Positions 38,318 through 49,727 are shown, counted from the first letter of the stretch. The stretch: 64,000 nucleotides of DNA from Staphylococcus edaphicus (GCF_002614725.1 NZ_MRZN01000017.1:1-64000), one strand, 5' to 3'. Notes: a model not told the origin generated them from the sequence alone. Made by a program: numbers and translations.

Positions 38318-38393
38318 TTAGTGAATTATAGATTAAATTTGATGAACAAGTGGTATGAATAAGTAATTACTACGTTATAATAGGGGATAAAAA

Positions 38394-39254
38394 ATGTTAA
38401 TTAAGAAAAATTTTGAAAATATCACGGTACAAGTTTATGAAGAGAAATACAAACAATCATTATATGATTTTAAATTAAGTGAAAGACAACAAATATATTC
38501 TTCATTGCCCAAAGATGTATTGGACGACGCGATAAATGACGAAAATAGGGTGGCCAACATTGCACTCAATGAAGCCGGTGAAGTTATTGGTTTCTTTGTT
38601 TTGCATCAGTATTATCAACATGAGGGTTATGACACACCAAATCAAGTCATATATGTGAGATCCTTATCGGTCAACGAAGCTTTTCAAGGATATGGTTTCG
38701 GAACTAAAATGATGATGTTCCTTCCTGAATATGTACAAACACTTTTTCCAAATTTTAATCATTTATATTTAGTTGTTGACGCTGAAAATAAAGGGGCATG
38801 GAATGTTTACGAACGTGCAGGGTTTATGCATGCTGCTACAAAAGAAGAAGGTCCAATTGGTAAAGAAAGGTTATATTATCTTGATTTAGACACTAAGCAC
38901 GTGTCTTCCTTAAAATTAAAGTCTAATACAGACGAGCAACCTTTTAATATCCATATGATAGATTTAATTAAAGATGCAAATAAGGTAGGGTTTATTGCTA
39001 TAGAAAGACATGAAGATCGCATGAATATTTCTTCAGTCGAAGTGAATAAAGAAGAGCGACATCGTGGGATTGCCGAAAGTGCATTAAGACAATTATCTAC
39101 CTATGTACGAAAACATTTCGATGGTGTAAAGTTATTGTCAATAACATTGTATGGTGAGAATAATGAATTAAAACCATTATGCATCAATAGTAATTTCGTT
39201 GAAATTGATGCTGCTGATGATTATATTGTCTTTGAAAAATATATAAATTACTAA
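38394..39254 (+). CDS. Protein with two GNAT acetyltransferase domains
   Basis: 286 aa. The first GNAT domain covers about residues 10-160, with VRSLSVNEAFQGYGFGTKMM (acetyl-CoA loop Q/RxxGxG/A) and LVVDAENKGAWNVYERAGF. The second, smaller domain covers about 180-285, with ISSVEVNKEERHRGIAESALRQL. The first looks complete; the second is shorter and may be regulatory. The substrate is unknown. SD AGGGGA. Single gene. Confidence 0.85.
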   Translation: MLIKKNFENITVQVYEEKYKQSLYDFKLSERQQIYSSLPKDVLDDAINDENRVANIALNEAGEVIGFFVLHQYYQHEGYDTPNQVIYVRSLSVNEAFQGYGFGTKMMMFLPEYVQTLFPNFNHLYLVVDAENKGAWNVYERAGFMHAATKEEGPIGKERLYYLDLDTKHVSSLKLKSNTDEQPFNIHMIDLIKDANKVGFIAIERHEDRMNISSVEVNKEERHRGIAESALRQLSTYVRKHFDGVKLLSITLYGENNELKPLCINSNFVEIDAADDYIVFEKYINY

Positions 39255-39363
39255 ATGCGATTGCGAAATCAGGGATTGTCATTTATAATTTACATTTGTT
39301 ATTATTACTTATGTTAAACTTAGTACTGGTTTGGATAAATGCCTTTGAAAGGAAGAATAAATT

Positions 39364-39909
39364 ATGAGAATTCAAGATTACACAAAAGAAATGGTTGATG
39401 AGAAATCATTTATCGATATGGCTTATACATTATTGAATGAAAAAAATGACACAATGAACTTGTACGATATCATTGATGAATTTAAAGCACTTGGTCATTA
39501 TAAAGATGATGAAATTGAAAATAGAATTGTTCAATTTTATACAGATTTAAATACAGACGGTCGTTTTTTAAATGTTGGAGAAAACATCTGGGGATTACGT
39601 GATTGGTATTCAGTAGCTGATATCGAAGAGAAAATCGCGCCTACGATACAAAAATTTGATATTTTGGACGATGATGATGAAGAAGATAAAAACTTAAAAT
39701 TACTTGGTGAAGACGATGCTGATGACGACGATGATATCCCAGCAGTTACAGACGACCAAGAAACTTTAAATGACCCAGAAGATCCAGAAGAAGATGATGT
39801 GGATGAAGATCTTAACGAAACAGAAATTGTTATTGATGAAGATGATGAAGATTTAGATGAAGAAGATGAAGACGAAGAATTTGAAGACGAAGAAGAAACC
39901 GAAAAATAA
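39364..39909 (+). CDS. rpoE: RNA polymerase delta subunit
   Basis: 181 aa. It binds RNA polymerase, speeds recycling and makes initiation more sensitive to the first NTP. The folded HARE domain is about residues 1-90 ([29 protein letters not shown]). From about 95 the chain is almost wholly Asp/Glu, typical of delta. SD AAAGGAAG. It lies just upstream of pyrG, whose promoter starts 15 bases after its stop. The effect of delta on initiating-NTP sensing makes this neighbourhood functionally fitting. Confidence 0.97.
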   Translation: MRIQDYTKEMVDEKSFIDMAYTLLNEKNDTMNLYDIIDEFKALGHYKDDEIENRIVQFYTDLNTDGRFLNVGENIWGLRDWYSVADIEEKIAPTIQKFDILDDDDEEDKNLKLLGEDDADDDDDIPAVTDDQETLNDPEDPEEDDVDEDLNETEIVIDEDDEDLDEEDEDEEFEDEEETEK

Positions 39910-39924
39910 TTCTTTTAGATTTAA

Positions 39925-39962
39925 TTGACTTTTTTCGTGAACATGATAAAATTTTATTCGGG
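39925..39962 (+). promoter_or_regulatory. pyrG promoter with GGGCTC start
   Basis: TTGACT (39925-39930), 16 bp, TAAAAT (39947-39952), then GGGCTCC from 39960, eight bases after the -10. An mRNA that starts GGGC is the requirement for CTP-sensing reiterative G addition described for B. subtilis pyrG. Confidence 0.8.
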
Positions 39963-39997
39963 CTCCTTTAATTAGGACGACGTGTATAAATCTTATA

Positions 39998-40037
39998 CGC
40001 TCCCCCTTACAACCATGTGAGAGGGAGCGATTTTTTT
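39998..40037 (+). promoter_or_regulatory. pyrG leader attenuator (CTP-controlled terminator)
   Basis: Stem CGCTCCCCCTTAC / GTGAGAGGGAGCG with one mismatch, then T7. Its 5' arm is C/T-rich (CTCCCCCTT). When CTP is scarce, polymerase stalls at the start and adds extra G residues; the poly-G 5' end can pair with this arm and prevent the terminator. With high CTP the hairpin forms and pyrG is off. It lies about 195 bases before the pyrG start. Confidence 0.82.
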
Positions 40038-40165
40038 ATTTTAATTACTTTATAAGTTTTATAATAATTTATAATTCGAAAAGCATTTGTTACGACATTT
40101 GATATATATTTGGTGAGAACTTAAATATGTAAACAAGTTGAATCACAAAATAAAATAATCAATAA

Positions 40166-41842
<1,677 letters not shown>

Positions 41843-41847
41843 TTCTA

Positions 41848-41903
41848 TAGACACATGTATTAGAGCCGTATGTAAAGTATGAGGCCAATATGTGTGTCTT
41901 TTT
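41848..41903 (+). terminator. Terminator after pyrG
   Basis: TAGACACATGTA ... ATATGTGTGTCT with a long loop, followed by TTTTTCG. The stem is imperfect. Confidence 0.6.
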
Positions 41904-42004
41904 CGTTTATGGTTTATATTTATCCCGAATGACTTATGGTTTAGTGGATAGTAAAAGTTAGCATTTACAGTGTTTTTTGTTCGACTATAATAAAAAACAT
42001 GAAA

Positions 42005-42060
42005 TAAAAACGCTTACAATTATATTGAAGCATGCAAAAGGCATTTGACTTTGATATAAT
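42005..42060 (+). promoter_or_regulatory. fba promoter region with a cre-like site
   Basis: TAAAAACGCTTACA (42005-42018) matches the cre consensus TGWNANCGNTNWCA at nine of its ten fixed positions. An extended -10 TGATATAAT (42052-42060) lies about 45 bases before the fba start. CcpA control of glycolysis is plausible from this. Confidence 0.4.
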
Positions 42061-42104
42061 TAGATTGTAAAAATATGTGCTTAAAGCACCAAGGAGGAAC
42101 TTTC

Positions 42105-42965
42105 ATGCCTTTAGTTTCAATGAAAGAAATGTTAATAGATGCAAAAGAAAATGGTTACGCAGTAGGTCAATATAACCTTAATAACTTAGAATTTACACAA
42201 GCAATTTTAGAAGCTTCTCAAGAAGAAAATGCGCCAGTAATCTTAGGTGTATCTGAGGGAGCTGCTCGTTATATGGGTGGTTTCTACACAGTTGTTAAAA
42301 TGGTTGAAGGTTTAATGCACGATAAAGAAATTACTGTTCCAGTTGCTATTCACTTAGATCACGGATCAAGTTTTGAAAAATGTAAAGAAGCGATTGATGC
42401 TGGTTTTACATCAGTAATGATTGACGCTTCACATGGTTCATTTGAAGATAACGTTGAAATTACTTCTAAAGTTGTGGAATACGCTCATGAACATGGTGTT
42501 TCAGTTGAAGCTGAATTAGGTACTGTTGGCGGGCAAGAAGATGATGTCGTTGCTGACGGCGTAATTTACGCTGATCCTAAAGAATGTCAAGAACTTGTTG
42601 AAAAAACTGGTATCGACACATTAGCTCCGGCATTAGGTTCAGTACACGGACCATATAAAGGTGAACCTAAATTAGGATTTAAAGAAATGGAAGAAATTGG
42701 TGCTTCTACTGGACTACCATTAGTATTACATGGTGGTACTGGTATCCCAACGAAAGACATTCAAAAAGCAATTCCATTCGGTACTGCTAAAATTAATGTA
42801 AACACTGAAAACCAAATTGCTTCAGCTAAAGCAGTTCGTGAAGCTTTAGAAAATGACAAAGAAATGTACGATCCACGTAAATATTTAGGACCTGCACGTG
42901 AAGCAATTAAAGCAACTGTTATTGGTAAAATCAAAGAGTTTGGTACATCTAATAAAGCAAAATAA
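42105..42965 (+). CDS. fba: Fructose-bisphosphate aldolase, class II
   Basis: 286 aa from the ATG at 42105, after AAGGAGG. It splits fructose-1,6-bisphosphate into dihydroxyacetone phosphate and glyceraldehyde-3-phosphate, using zinc. Zinc His in HLDHGSSFE (about residue 83), then [14 protein letters not shown] (about 105), the acidic loop [15 protein letters not shown] (about 130), and later zinc His residues in [11 protein letters not shown] and LHGGTGIP. Single gene; staphylococci also have a class I enzyme elsewhere. Confidence 0.96.
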   Translation: MPLVSMKEMLIDAKENGYAVGQYNLNNLEFTQAILEASQEENAPVILGVSEGAARYMGGFYTVVKMVEGLMHDKEITVPVAIHLDHGSSFEKCKEAIDAGFTSVMIDASHGSFEDNVEITSKVVEYAHEHGVSVEAELGTVGGQEDDVVADGVIYADPKECQELVEKTGIDTLAPALGSVHGPYKGEPKLGFKEMEEIGASTGLPLVLHGGTGIPTKDIQKAIPFGTAKINVNTENQIASAKAVREALENDKEMYDPRKYLGPAREAIKATVIGKIKEFGTSNKAK

Positions 42966-43048
42966 GCTAGCTTTTATATATGTAAAACGGTCATATTTAA
43001 AGTTGTCACATAGTCAGTGAAACTTTAGTAATTATGTATCAACCTTAT

Positions 43049-43104
43049 GGGGGCGAGACGACGAAATCAAATTTTTTTGGTTTCTGTCCCGCTCTCTTTT
43101 TTTT
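43049..43104 (+). terminator. Terminator-like hairpin after fba
   Basis: GGGGGCGAGACGACGAAATC pairs imperfectly with GGTTTCTGTCCCGCTC, followed by a long T-run. Hairpins with a GGGAC...GAAAT / TTTCTGTCCC pattern are common between genes in staphylococci. Confidence 0.7.
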
Positions 43105-43149
43105 ATGTTATAATTTGTTGAGCTTTAGCAAGCAGTGTAATAAAGTAAA

Positions 43150-43190
43150 GATTCAAATCATAATAAGTCTTAATAATTATGATTTGAATC
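43150..43190. repeat. Perfect 15-bp inverted repeat upstream of murZ
   Basis: GATTCAAATCATAAT and ATTATGATTTGAATC with an 11-base loop. There is no T-run after it and it lies about 95-135 bases upstream of the -35 box of murZ. It could be an operator or a structured RNA part. Confidence 0.75.
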
Positions 43191-43284
43191 CCAAAATAGT
43201 GGGAATTAAATTAATAGTAAAAATTTATATTCATGAGATGAGACTTTATTCTATTTGAAATAAGTTTGAACAAACAGACGCGCT

Positions 43285-43313
43285 TTGCAAACAGTAATAA
43301 ATTAATTTATAAT
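43285..43313 (+). promoter_or_regulatory. Promoter of murZ
   Basis: TTGCAA (43285-43290), a 17-bp spacer and TATAAT (43308-43313), about 55 bases before the start codon. Confidence 0.7.
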
Positions 43314-43367
43314 GCAATGATGTAGTGGAAGAGAAATATTGATTGAAAGGCAAAGGAGAACATACGA

Positions 43368-44627
43368 ATGGCTCAAGAAGTGATTAAAATTAGAGGTGGT
43401 CAAACACTTAAAGGTGAAGTGAACAACCACGGTGCTAAAAATAGTGCAGTAGCAATTATACCAGCGGCAATTTTGGCTGAAGATAAAGTGACGATTGAAG
43501 GCCTTCCAGAAATCTCTGATGTAGAAACATTAGTTAGTTTACTTGGAGATTTAAATATTAAGACTGAGTTAGATGGCATGACATTAAATGTGGATCCAAA
43601 TGAAATTGAAAATGCGCCACTACCTAATAATAAAGTTGAATCCTTACGTGCGTCATATTATATGATGGGTGCCATGTTAGGCAGATTTAAAAAATGCGTC
43701 ATTGGTTTGCCAGGTGGCTGTCCATTAGGGCCACGACCAATAGACCAGCATATCAAAGGTTTTAAAGCTTTAGGTGCTAAAATTGATGAATCAAGTTCTA
43801 CTTCAATGAAGATTGAAGCGGATAAATTAACAGGGGCTAATATCTTCTTAGATATAGTTAGTGTTGGTGCAACTATTAATATTATGCTTGCAGCAGTGCG
43901 TGCTGAAGGCCATACTGTAATTGAAAATGCTGCAAAAGAACCTGAAGTAGTAGATGTAGCTAATTTCTTATCTAGCTTAGGTGCGGATATTAAAGGTGCT
44001 GGAACAAGTACAATTAAAATTAATGGTGTGGAGCATCTACATGGTTCTCATCATCAAGTCATTCCGGATAGAATTGAAGCCGGCACATATATGTGTATTG
44101 CAGCAGCGTGTGGTGACGATATAACGATTAATAATATTATTCCAACACATGTAGAACCTTTAACAGTAAAATTAAAAGAGCTGGGTGTAGATATTAAAGT
44201 AGGCGATGATAGTGCCATAATAAAACGTAGTACACCTTATTCAAGTGTAGATATCAAGACGCTTGTATACCCTGGATTTGCTACAGACTTACAACAACCT
44301 ATCACGCCATTGTTATTTATGGCTGATGGTGTGTCGTTTGTTACTGAAACGATTTACCCAGCAAGGTTCAGACATGTAGATGAATTGAAAAATATGGGCG
44401 CAAATATTTCAGTAGATGATGGTACAGCGACTATTAAACCTTCTACGTTAACTGGCGCAGAAGTTTATGCAAGTGATTTACGTGCGGGCGCTTGTCTTAT
44501 TGTTGCTGGACTACTAGCAGAGGGTGTTACGACAATTTATAATGTAAAACATATTTATCGTGGTTATACTAATATCGTTAGTACTTTAAAATCTCTTGGT
44601 GCAGACATTTGGACTGAAGAAGTTTAA
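43368..44627 (+). CDS. murZ: UDP-N-acetylglucosamine 1-carboxyvinyltransferase (MurZ paralogue)
   Basis: 419 aa. It transfers enolpyruvate to UDP-GlcNAc, the first committed step of peptidoglycan synthesis, and is the fosfomycin target. Marks: [20 protein letters not shown] (substrate Lys and Asn near residue 20) and the catalytic Cys in [18 protein letters not shown] (about 118). Two similar halves form the EPSP-synthase-like fold. Staphylococci have two copies; the position beside fba and pyrG fits murZ rather than murA. SD AAAGGAG. Confidence 0.93.
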   Translation: MAQEVIKIRGGQTLKGEVNNHGAKNSAVAIIPAAILAEDKVTIEGLPEISDVETLVSLLGDLNIKTELDGMTLNVDPNEIENAPLPNNKVESLRASYYMMGAMLGRFKKCVIGLPGGCPLGPRPIDQHIKGFKALGAKIDESSSTSMKIEADKLTGANIFLDIVSVGATINIMLAAVRAEGHTVIENAAKEPEVVDVANFLSSLGADIKGAGTSTIKINGVEHLHGSHHQVIPDRIEAGTYMCIAAACGDDITINNIIPTHVEPLTVKLKELGVDIKVGDDSAIIKRSTPYSSVDIKTLVYPGFATDLQQPITPLLFMADGVSFVTETIYPARFRHVDELKNMGANISVDDGTATIKPSTLTGAEVYASDLRAGACLIVAGLLAEGVTTIYNVKHIYRGYTNIVSTLKSLGADIWTEEV

Positions 44628-44647
44628 AAAATGTGGTATACTAAATA

Positions 44648-44674
44648 TACTTAGTAATTAAAGAGTACTTAGTA
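44648..44674 (+). promoter_or_regulatory. Twin TACTTAGTA sites before the HxlR gene
   Basis: TACTTAGTA occurs at 44648-44656 and again at 44666-44674, 18 bp apart, within an upstream TATACTAAATA stretch. Each is a small palindrome (TACT-T-AGTA). HxlR-type regulators bind short inverted repeats of the TACT...AGTA kind, so self-regulation is likely. Confidence 0.5.
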
Positions 44675-44714
44675 TAAAAGACAATAGAATAATATCGATA
44701 TTGAGGTGATGACC

Positions 44715-45059
44715 ATGGAGGTTTGCCCTTATCTAGAAGAAACCTTTAAAATAGTAGGTAGAAGCTGGAATGGTCTAATTATTAATTATTTATCTAGATG
44801 CACGGAAAAATCTGCACACTTTTCAGATATGAAACGTGATTTAAAAACAATCACGCCGCGTGCGCTTAGTATAAAGTTAACAGACCTAAGTGAATGGGGG
44901 CTGGTTGAAAAGAAAGTCATTTCTACGAGCCCTATGAATATTCTTTACCAGCTAACAGATAAAGGTGATGCTTTAGCAACAGCGTTGGTGCCGATGGAAA
45001 AATGGGCTCAAGAATATATTGAACTCGAAAATCAAGCGCATGCGAATACTAAAGAATAA
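44715..45059 (+). CDS. HxlR family transcriptional regulator
   Basis: 114 aa from the ATG at 44715, six bases after GAGGTG; ATGs closer to that site are less likely. Winged-helix dimer: KIVGRSWNGLIINYLS, then HFSDMKRDLKTITPRALSIKLTDLSEWGLVEK as the recognition region. Cys4 in MEVCPYLEE sits where redox-sensing members (YodB, HypR, QsrR) carry a reactive Cys; a second Cys lies near residue 30 (LSRCTEK). It may therefore sense electrophiles or oxidants. An aldehyde dehydrogenase gene lies downstream on the same strand but behind a terminator. Confidence 0.85.
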   Translation: MEVCPYLEETFKIVGRSWNGLIINYLSRCTEKSAHFSDMKRDLKTITPRALSIKLTDLSEWGLVEKKVISTSPMNILYQLTDKGDALATALVPMEKWAQEYIELENQAHANTKE

Positions 45060-45449
45060 TTAATGTTCAAAATGTATAAAGATATTTTTCTTACTTCACA
45101 TAGGTTAGAAAATATCGAGACTCATTGGCATTCATGAACATTTTAGTGATTTTTTGCGTTTAACGAAGGGCTTTTTATATTTTTGGGTTGATATTTTGAT
45201 ATGAAAGACTAAGACATGCTTGTGTCTTAGTCTTTTTTTGTATCATTCAAATCTATATAAAAACGAAGCAATTTAGCACAATACAATAAGTTTTGTATGC
45301 GTATGTTAGCCATTTAAAAAAATGTGTAAAATGAATAGAAAACGTTTTATAACAACGTTTGTTGAGATTCAGCGTGAGCACTTATGTTTAAAAAAATAAA
45401 ATCTAGGTTAGAATAATACTATCAACACAAGATAAGGAGTGAATTATTG
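45060..45449. other. 390-bp spacer before the aldehyde dehydrogenase gene
   Basis: It contains a terminator (45204-45239) and, near 45338-45362, AGAAAACGTTTTATAACAACGTTTG, two AACGTT cores that weakly resemble cre sites. No gene or clear -35/-10 pair was found. Confidence 0.5.
45204..45239 (+). terminator. Terminator before the aldehyde dehydrogenase gene
   Basis: AAAGACTAAGACA-TGCT-TGTGTCTTAGTCTTTTTTT. Confidence 0.9.
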
Positions 45450-46877
45450 ATGAGAAATTTCACTAAACAATATATCAACGGAGAATGGGTTGAAAGTACA
45501 AGTGGAGAAACACTTGAAGTTATTAATCCTGCAACAGAAGAAGTAGCGGGTGTCATTGCTAAAGGTAACAAAGAAGATGTAGATAAAGCTGTAGAAGCAG
45601 CTGACAACGTATATTTAGAGTATAGACACAGTTCAGTAGAAGAAAGACAAGCATTATTAGATAAAATCGTACAAGAATATAAAAATAGAAAAGAAGACTT
45701 AATTCAAGCTATTACTGATGAGTTAGGCGCTCCGTTATCAGTTGCTGAAAATGTTCATTATCAAATGGGCTTAGATCATTTTGAAGCAGCACGTGATGCG
45801 TTAAAAGATTTTCAATTTGAAGAACGTCGTGGTGATGATTTAGTTGTTAAAGAAGCAATTGGTGTATCAGGATTAATTACGCCTTGGAACTTCCCAACAA
45901 ATCAAACAGCATTAAAATTAGCAGCGGCATTTGCTGCAGGTAGTCCAGTCGTATTAAAACCTTCAGAAGAAACACCATTTGCTGCTATTATATTGGCAGA
46001 AATTTTTGATAAAGTTGGTGTACCAAAAGGCGTATTTAACTTAGTGAATGGTGACGGACAAGGCGTAGGTAATCCTTTAAGTGAACATCCTAAAGTAAGA
46101 ATGATGTCATTTACTGGTTCTGGTCCAACAGGTTCAAGCATTATGAAAAAAGCCGCTGATGATTTCAAAAAAGTTTCACTAGAATTAGGTGGTAAATCAC
46201 CATATATTATCTTAGATGATGCTGATATTGATGGTGCAGCAAGTGCAGCAGCTAATAAAGTTGTATTTAATACTGGGCAAGTATGTACAGCAGGTACAAG
46301 AACAATTGTACCAGTGAGCATGAAAGAAGATTTTTTAACAGCAGTGAAAGAAAAATTCAGCCAAGTTAAAGTAGGTAATCCTAGAGAAGAAGGTACACAA
46401 GTTGGTCCAATTATAAGTAAAAAACAATTTGACCAAGTTCAAAATTATATTGATAAAGGTATAGAAGAAGGTGCCGAATTATTATATGGTGGACCTGGTA
46501 AACCTGAAGGATTAGATAAAGGTTATTTTGCGAGACCAACTATTTTCAATAATGTAGATAACAGTATGACAATCGCCCAAGAAGAAATATTTGGACCAGT
46601 TATGTCTGTAATTGCATATAATGATTTAGATGAAGCTATTAAAATTGCAAATGATACAAAATATGGTTTAGCTGGTTACGTTTATGGTAGTGATAAAGAT
46701 AAACTTCATAAAGTAGCACGTTCAATTGAAGCTGGTACTGTTGAAATTAACGAAGCCGGACGCAAACCCGACTTACCATTCGGTGGTTATAAACAATCAG
46801 GTTTAGGCCGTGAGTGGGGCGATTACGGAATTGAAGAATTCCTAGAAGTTAAATCTATTGCAGGATACTACAAATAA
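45450..46877 (+). CDS. NAD(P)-dependent aldehyde dehydrogenase
   Basis: 475 aa from the ATG at 45450, after AAGGAG. It oxidises an aldehyde to its acid. Marks: [22 protein letters not shown] with the catalytic Asn, [26 protein letters not shown] with the Glu base, and [13 protein letters not shown] with the catalytic Cys (near residue 278). The end [15 protein letters not shown] is typical. The substrate is open; S. aureus annotates the neighbour of murZ as aldA. Single gene. Confidence 0.93.
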   Translation: MRNFTKQYINGEWVESTSGETLEVINPATEEVAGVIAKGNKEDVDKAVEAADNVYLEYRHSSVEERQALLDKIVQEYKNRKEDLIQAITDELGAPLSVAENVHYQMGLDHFEAARDALKDFQFEERRGDDLVVKEAIGVSGLITPWNFPTNQTALKLAAAFAAGSPVVLKPSEETPFAAIILAEIFDKVGVPKGVFNLVNGDGQGVGNPLSEHPKVRMMSFTGSGPTGSSIMKKAADDFKKVSLELGGKSPYIILDDADIDGAASAAANKVVFNTGQVCTAGTRTIVPVSMKEDFLTAVKEKFSQVKVGNPREEGTQVGPIISKKQFDQVQNYIDKGIEEGAELLYGGPGKPEGLDKGYFARPTIFNNVDNSMTIAQEEIFGPVMSVIAYNDLDEAIKIANDTKYGLAGYVYGSDKDKLHKVARSIEAGTVEINEAGRKPDLPFGGYKQSGLGREWGDYGIEEFLEVKSIAGYYK

Positions 46878-46899
46878 TAATTAAACTAATATATTTAAT

Positions 46900-46932
46900 G
46901 GAAGCAAGGCGATGATATTGCCTTGCTTTTTT
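46900..46932 (+). terminator. Terminator after the aldehyde dehydrogenase gene
   Basis: GAAGCAAGGC-GATGATATT-GCCTTGCTTTTTT. Confidence 0.9.
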
Positions 46933-47050
46933 ATATTTTATAAATAGAAATACATTTTGTAATTAAATAGGAAATTTGCTATAGTTATAAAAGTAGTAGC
47001 GTAGTTACTACGTTATTTAAAAAACTTATTTATGAAATGGGTGCAAGATA

Positions 47051-48367
47051 ATGCCTGATAAAGTACGGACATCACCTCAGTATGAATCGTTCCACGAGTT
47101 ATACAAAAATTACACTACAAAAGATCTCACTCAAAAAGCAAAATCTCTAAAATTAACAAACTATAGTAAATTGAATAAAAAAGAACTTGTTCTTGCGATC
47201 ATGGAAGCGCAAATGGAAAAAGATGGTAACTATTATATGGAAGGTATTTTAGATGATATCCAACAAGATGGTTATGGTTTTTTACGAACAGTTAATTATT
47301 CTAAGGGAGAAAAAGATATTTATATTTCTGCCAGTCAAATTCGTCGTTTTGAAATAAAACGTGGCGATAAAGTGACGGGTAAAGTAAGAAAGCCTAAGGA
47401 TAATGAAAAGTACTATGGTTTATTACAAGTTGATTTTGTCAATGATGAGAATGCAGAAGAAGTTAAAAAACGTCCCCATTTCCAAGCATTAACGCCGTTA
47501 TATCCAGAAGAACGTATTGTGTTGGAAACTACGAAACATAATTTTTCAACACGTATTATGGATTTAATAACGCCAATTGGATTAGGACAGCGTGGTCTTA
47601 TCGTTGCGCCACCAAAAGCAGGGAAAACATCTCTACTTAAAGAAATTGCGAATGCGATTGCAACGAATAAACCTGATGCAGAATTATTCGTATTACTAGT
47701 TGGGGAACGACCTGAAGAGGTTACAGATATAGAGAGATCAGTGGAATCGGCAGAAGTAGTTCACTCTACGTTTGATGAGCCACCTCAGCATCATGTCAAA
47801 GTTGCGGAATTACTGCTTGAACGTGCTAAACGTCTAGTAGAAGTTGGTAAGGATGTCATTATATTAATGGATTCTATAACTCGGTTAGCTCGAGCTTATA
47901 ACCTTGTTATTCCACCAAGTGGTCGCACGCTATCTGGTGGTTTAGATCCAGCATCTTTACACAAACCGAAAGCATTCTTTGGTGCAGCTAGAAATATCGA
48001 AGCAGGAGGCAGTATGACTATACTAGCAACAGCTTTAGTTGATACTGGTTCACGCATGGATGATATGATATACGAAGAATTCAAAGGTACTGGTAATATG
48101 GAGTTACATTTAGATCGTAAGTTAGCTGAACGTCGTGTATTCCCGGCAATCGACATTGGACGCAGTTCAACACGTAAAGAAGAATTATTGATCAATCCAA
48201 AAGATTTAGAATCTTTATGGCAATTACGTAACATGTTTACGGACTCAACTGATTTTACAGAAAGGTTTGTTCGTAAACTCAAACGAACGGACAATAATCA
48301 AGAATTCTTTGAACAGTTACAAAAAGCTGCTAAGGAAAGCACGAAAACAGGTAAGCCTATCATTTAA
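47051..48367 (+). CDS. rho: Transcription termination factor Rho
   Basis: 438 aa. A hexameric RNA helicase that ends transcription at Rho-dependent sites. The N-terminal Rho domain (about 15-60: LYKNYTTKDLTQKAKSLKLTNYS) is followed by the RNA-binding cold-shock-like domain (about 65-135). The ATPase domain has Walker A PPKAGKTSLLKE (about 190), Walker B DVIILMDSITRLARAYN (about 275), and the R-loop RTLSGGLDPASL. The SD is weak (GGGTG). It precedes rpmE2 by 145 bases. Confidence 0.97.
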   Translation: MPDKVRTSPQYESFHELYKNYTTKDLTQKAKSLKLTNYSKLNKKELVLAIMEAQMEKDGNYYMEGILDDIQQDGYGFLRTVNYSKGEKDIYISASQIRRFEIKRGDKVTGKVRKPKDNEKYYGLLQVDFVNDENAEEVKKRPHFQALTPLYPEERIVLETTKHNFSTRIMDLITPIGLGQRGLIVAPPKAGKTSLLKEIANAIATNKPDAELFVLLVGERPEEVTDIERSVESAEVVHSTFDEPPQHHVKVAELLLERAKRLVEVGKDVIILMDSITRLARAYNLVIPPSGRTLSGGLDPASLHKPKAFFGAARNIEAGGSMTILATALVDTGSRMDDMIYEEFKGTGNMELHLDRKLAERRVFPAIDIGRSSTRKEELLINPKDLESLWQLRNMFTDSTDFTERFVRKLKRTDNNQEFFEQLQKAAKESTKTGKPII

Positions 48368-48512
48368 TTTGAAAAGTACCAATAGATATCATAAGCAATA
48401 TTAGATTTAGGGTTGCGTTTTATATTTAAAGACATTATAATTATCAAGTATTGGGTAAAAAACTCACAAAAAACTCTGTTCCAGATGGTTCAGGGCAAAG
48501 GAGCTGAAAATA

Positions 48513-48770
48513 ATGAGACAAAATATTCATCCTGAATATCACAATGTTATCTTTTTAGATACTACTACAGATTTTAAATTCTTAAGTGGTTCAACTAAAA
48601 CTTCATCAGAGACAATGGAATGGGAAGATGGAAACGAATACCCAGTTATTCGTTTAGACATTTCATCTGATTCACATCCATTCTACACAGGACGTCAAAA
48701 ATTCGCTGCTGCGGATGGTCGTGTGGAACGTTTCAACAAAAAATTCGGATTCAAATCAAGCAACGAATAA
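48513..48770 (+). CDS. rpmE2: Ribosomal protein L31, type B
   Basis: 85 aa. A large-subunit protein forming part of the bridge to the small subunit. It starts [16 protein letters not shown] and contains [25 protein letters not shown]. It has no Cys at all, so it is the zinc-independent (C-minus, type B) form. SD AAAGGAG. It is followed by a strong terminator. Confidence 0.97.
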   Translation: MRQNIHPEYHNVIFLDTTTDFKFLSGSTKTSSETMEWEDGNEYPVIRLDISSDSHPFYTGRQKFAAADGRVERFNKKFGFKSSNE

Positions 48771-48777
48771 TTGTTGG

Positions 48778-48816
48778 CAAAAGGCATTCTCATTTAATGA
48801 GAATGCCTTTTTGTTT
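48778..48816 (+). terminator. Terminator after rpmE2
   Basis: AAAAGGCATTCTCAT-TTA-ATGAGAATGCCTTTTTG. The following sequence up to tdk (49127) is AT-rich; an extended -10 TGATATAAT at 49084-49092 is the likely tdk promoter. Confidence 0.93.
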
Positions 48817-49127
48817 TCAAAACAACTATAAATTTGTTAATTAGATAAAATATAGAATGATTTTGTGAACAAATGTATTGAAGTGAATTTATAATGTCTT
48901 TATGAGAAATTAGAATTTACATACAAGTTGGTTTAAATTAAGACACTGATGCATGAATCATTTTTAAATTTGAACACGATTATCATTTTTAGGCGTTGAT
49001 TGTTGTCCCGTTTATTGTTCGTAATCACATGCATAAATTAACTTAATAACTTGAAAATATATCCTATTTCAATGTAGAAAATATGATATAATGAATCGAT
49101 TATGTTTTGAAAAAGGTGGAACGCATA

Positions 49128-49727
49128 ATGTATGAAACTTATCATTCCGGGTGGATTGAATGTATTACTGGAAGTATGTTTAGTGGCAAATCTGAAGAAC
49201 TTATCCGTCGTTTAAGACGAGGACTTTATGCTAAACAAAATGTTGTTGTATTTAAACCAGCTATAGATGACCGCTATCATAAAGATAAGATTGTTTCTCA
49301 TAATGGTAATGCTATAGAAGCAATAAATATTTCAACAGCAGCAGAGATATTAAAACACAATTTATCAGAAGTGGAAGTCATTGGTATAGATGAAGTACAA
49401 TTTTTTGAAGATGGTATTGTACATATAGCCGAACGATTAGCCGAAAAAGGACATAGAGTCATTACTGCTGGTCTAGATATGGATTTTAGAGGAGAGCCTT
49501 TCGAACCAATGCCCAAAATGATGGCAGTTAGTGAGGATGTAACTAAACTTCAAGCGGTCTGTGCAGTTTGTGGTGCGTCGTCAAGCCGTACTCAAAGGTT
49601 AATTGATGGCAATCCAGCAAAAATAGATGATCCAGTAATATTAGTTGGTGCAAATGAAAGTTATGAACCGCGATGTAGAGCACATCATATTGTAGCGCCA
49701 AGTAACATTAAGAAGGAGGAAATGTAG
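49128..49727 (+). CDS. tdk: Thymidine kinase
   Basis: 199 aa from the ATG at 49128, after AAAGGTGG; an upstream in-frame TTG precedes that site. It phosphorylates thymidine to dTMP for salvage. Walker A is [18 protein letters not shown] (about residue 12), the Walker B-like segment is [10 protein letters not shown] (about 86), and the zinc cysteines are in CAVCGASS (about 145) and later [11 protein letters not shown]. The stop overlaps the GTG start of prfA by one base (TAGTG). Confidence 0.97.
   Translation: MYETYHSGWIECITGSMFSGKSEELIRRLRRGLYAKQNVVVFKPAIDDRYHKDKIVSHNGNAIEAINISTAAEILKHNLSEVEVIGIDEVQFFEDGIVHIAERLAEKGHRVITAGLDMDFRGEPFEPMPKMMAVSEDVTKLQAVCAVCGASSSRTQRLIDGNPAKIDDPVILVGANESYEPRCRAHHIVAPSNIKKEEM

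Larger units (their letters stand above)
42966..43367. other. 400-bp fba-murZ spacer with hairpins
   Basis: It holds a terminator-like hairpin (43049-43104), a perfect 15-bp inverted repeat (43150-43190) overlapping a smaller hairpin TCCCA-AAATAG-TGGGA (43189-43204), and the murZ promoter (43285-43313). No gene is supported; the 74-codon frame here crosses the terminator. Confidence 0.7.

Noticed and set aside
39364-39909. Low-complexity Asp/Glu tail of rpoE as a repeat expansion or artefact
   Set aside because: An acidic disordered tail is normal for the delta subunit.
43034-43258. 74-codon plus-strand frame after fba
   Set aside because: It crosses a terminator hairpin and the 15-bp inverted repeat and has no ribosome binding site.
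48513-48770. Missing zinc cysteines in L31 as loss of function
   Set aside because: Type B L31 proteins normally lack them.
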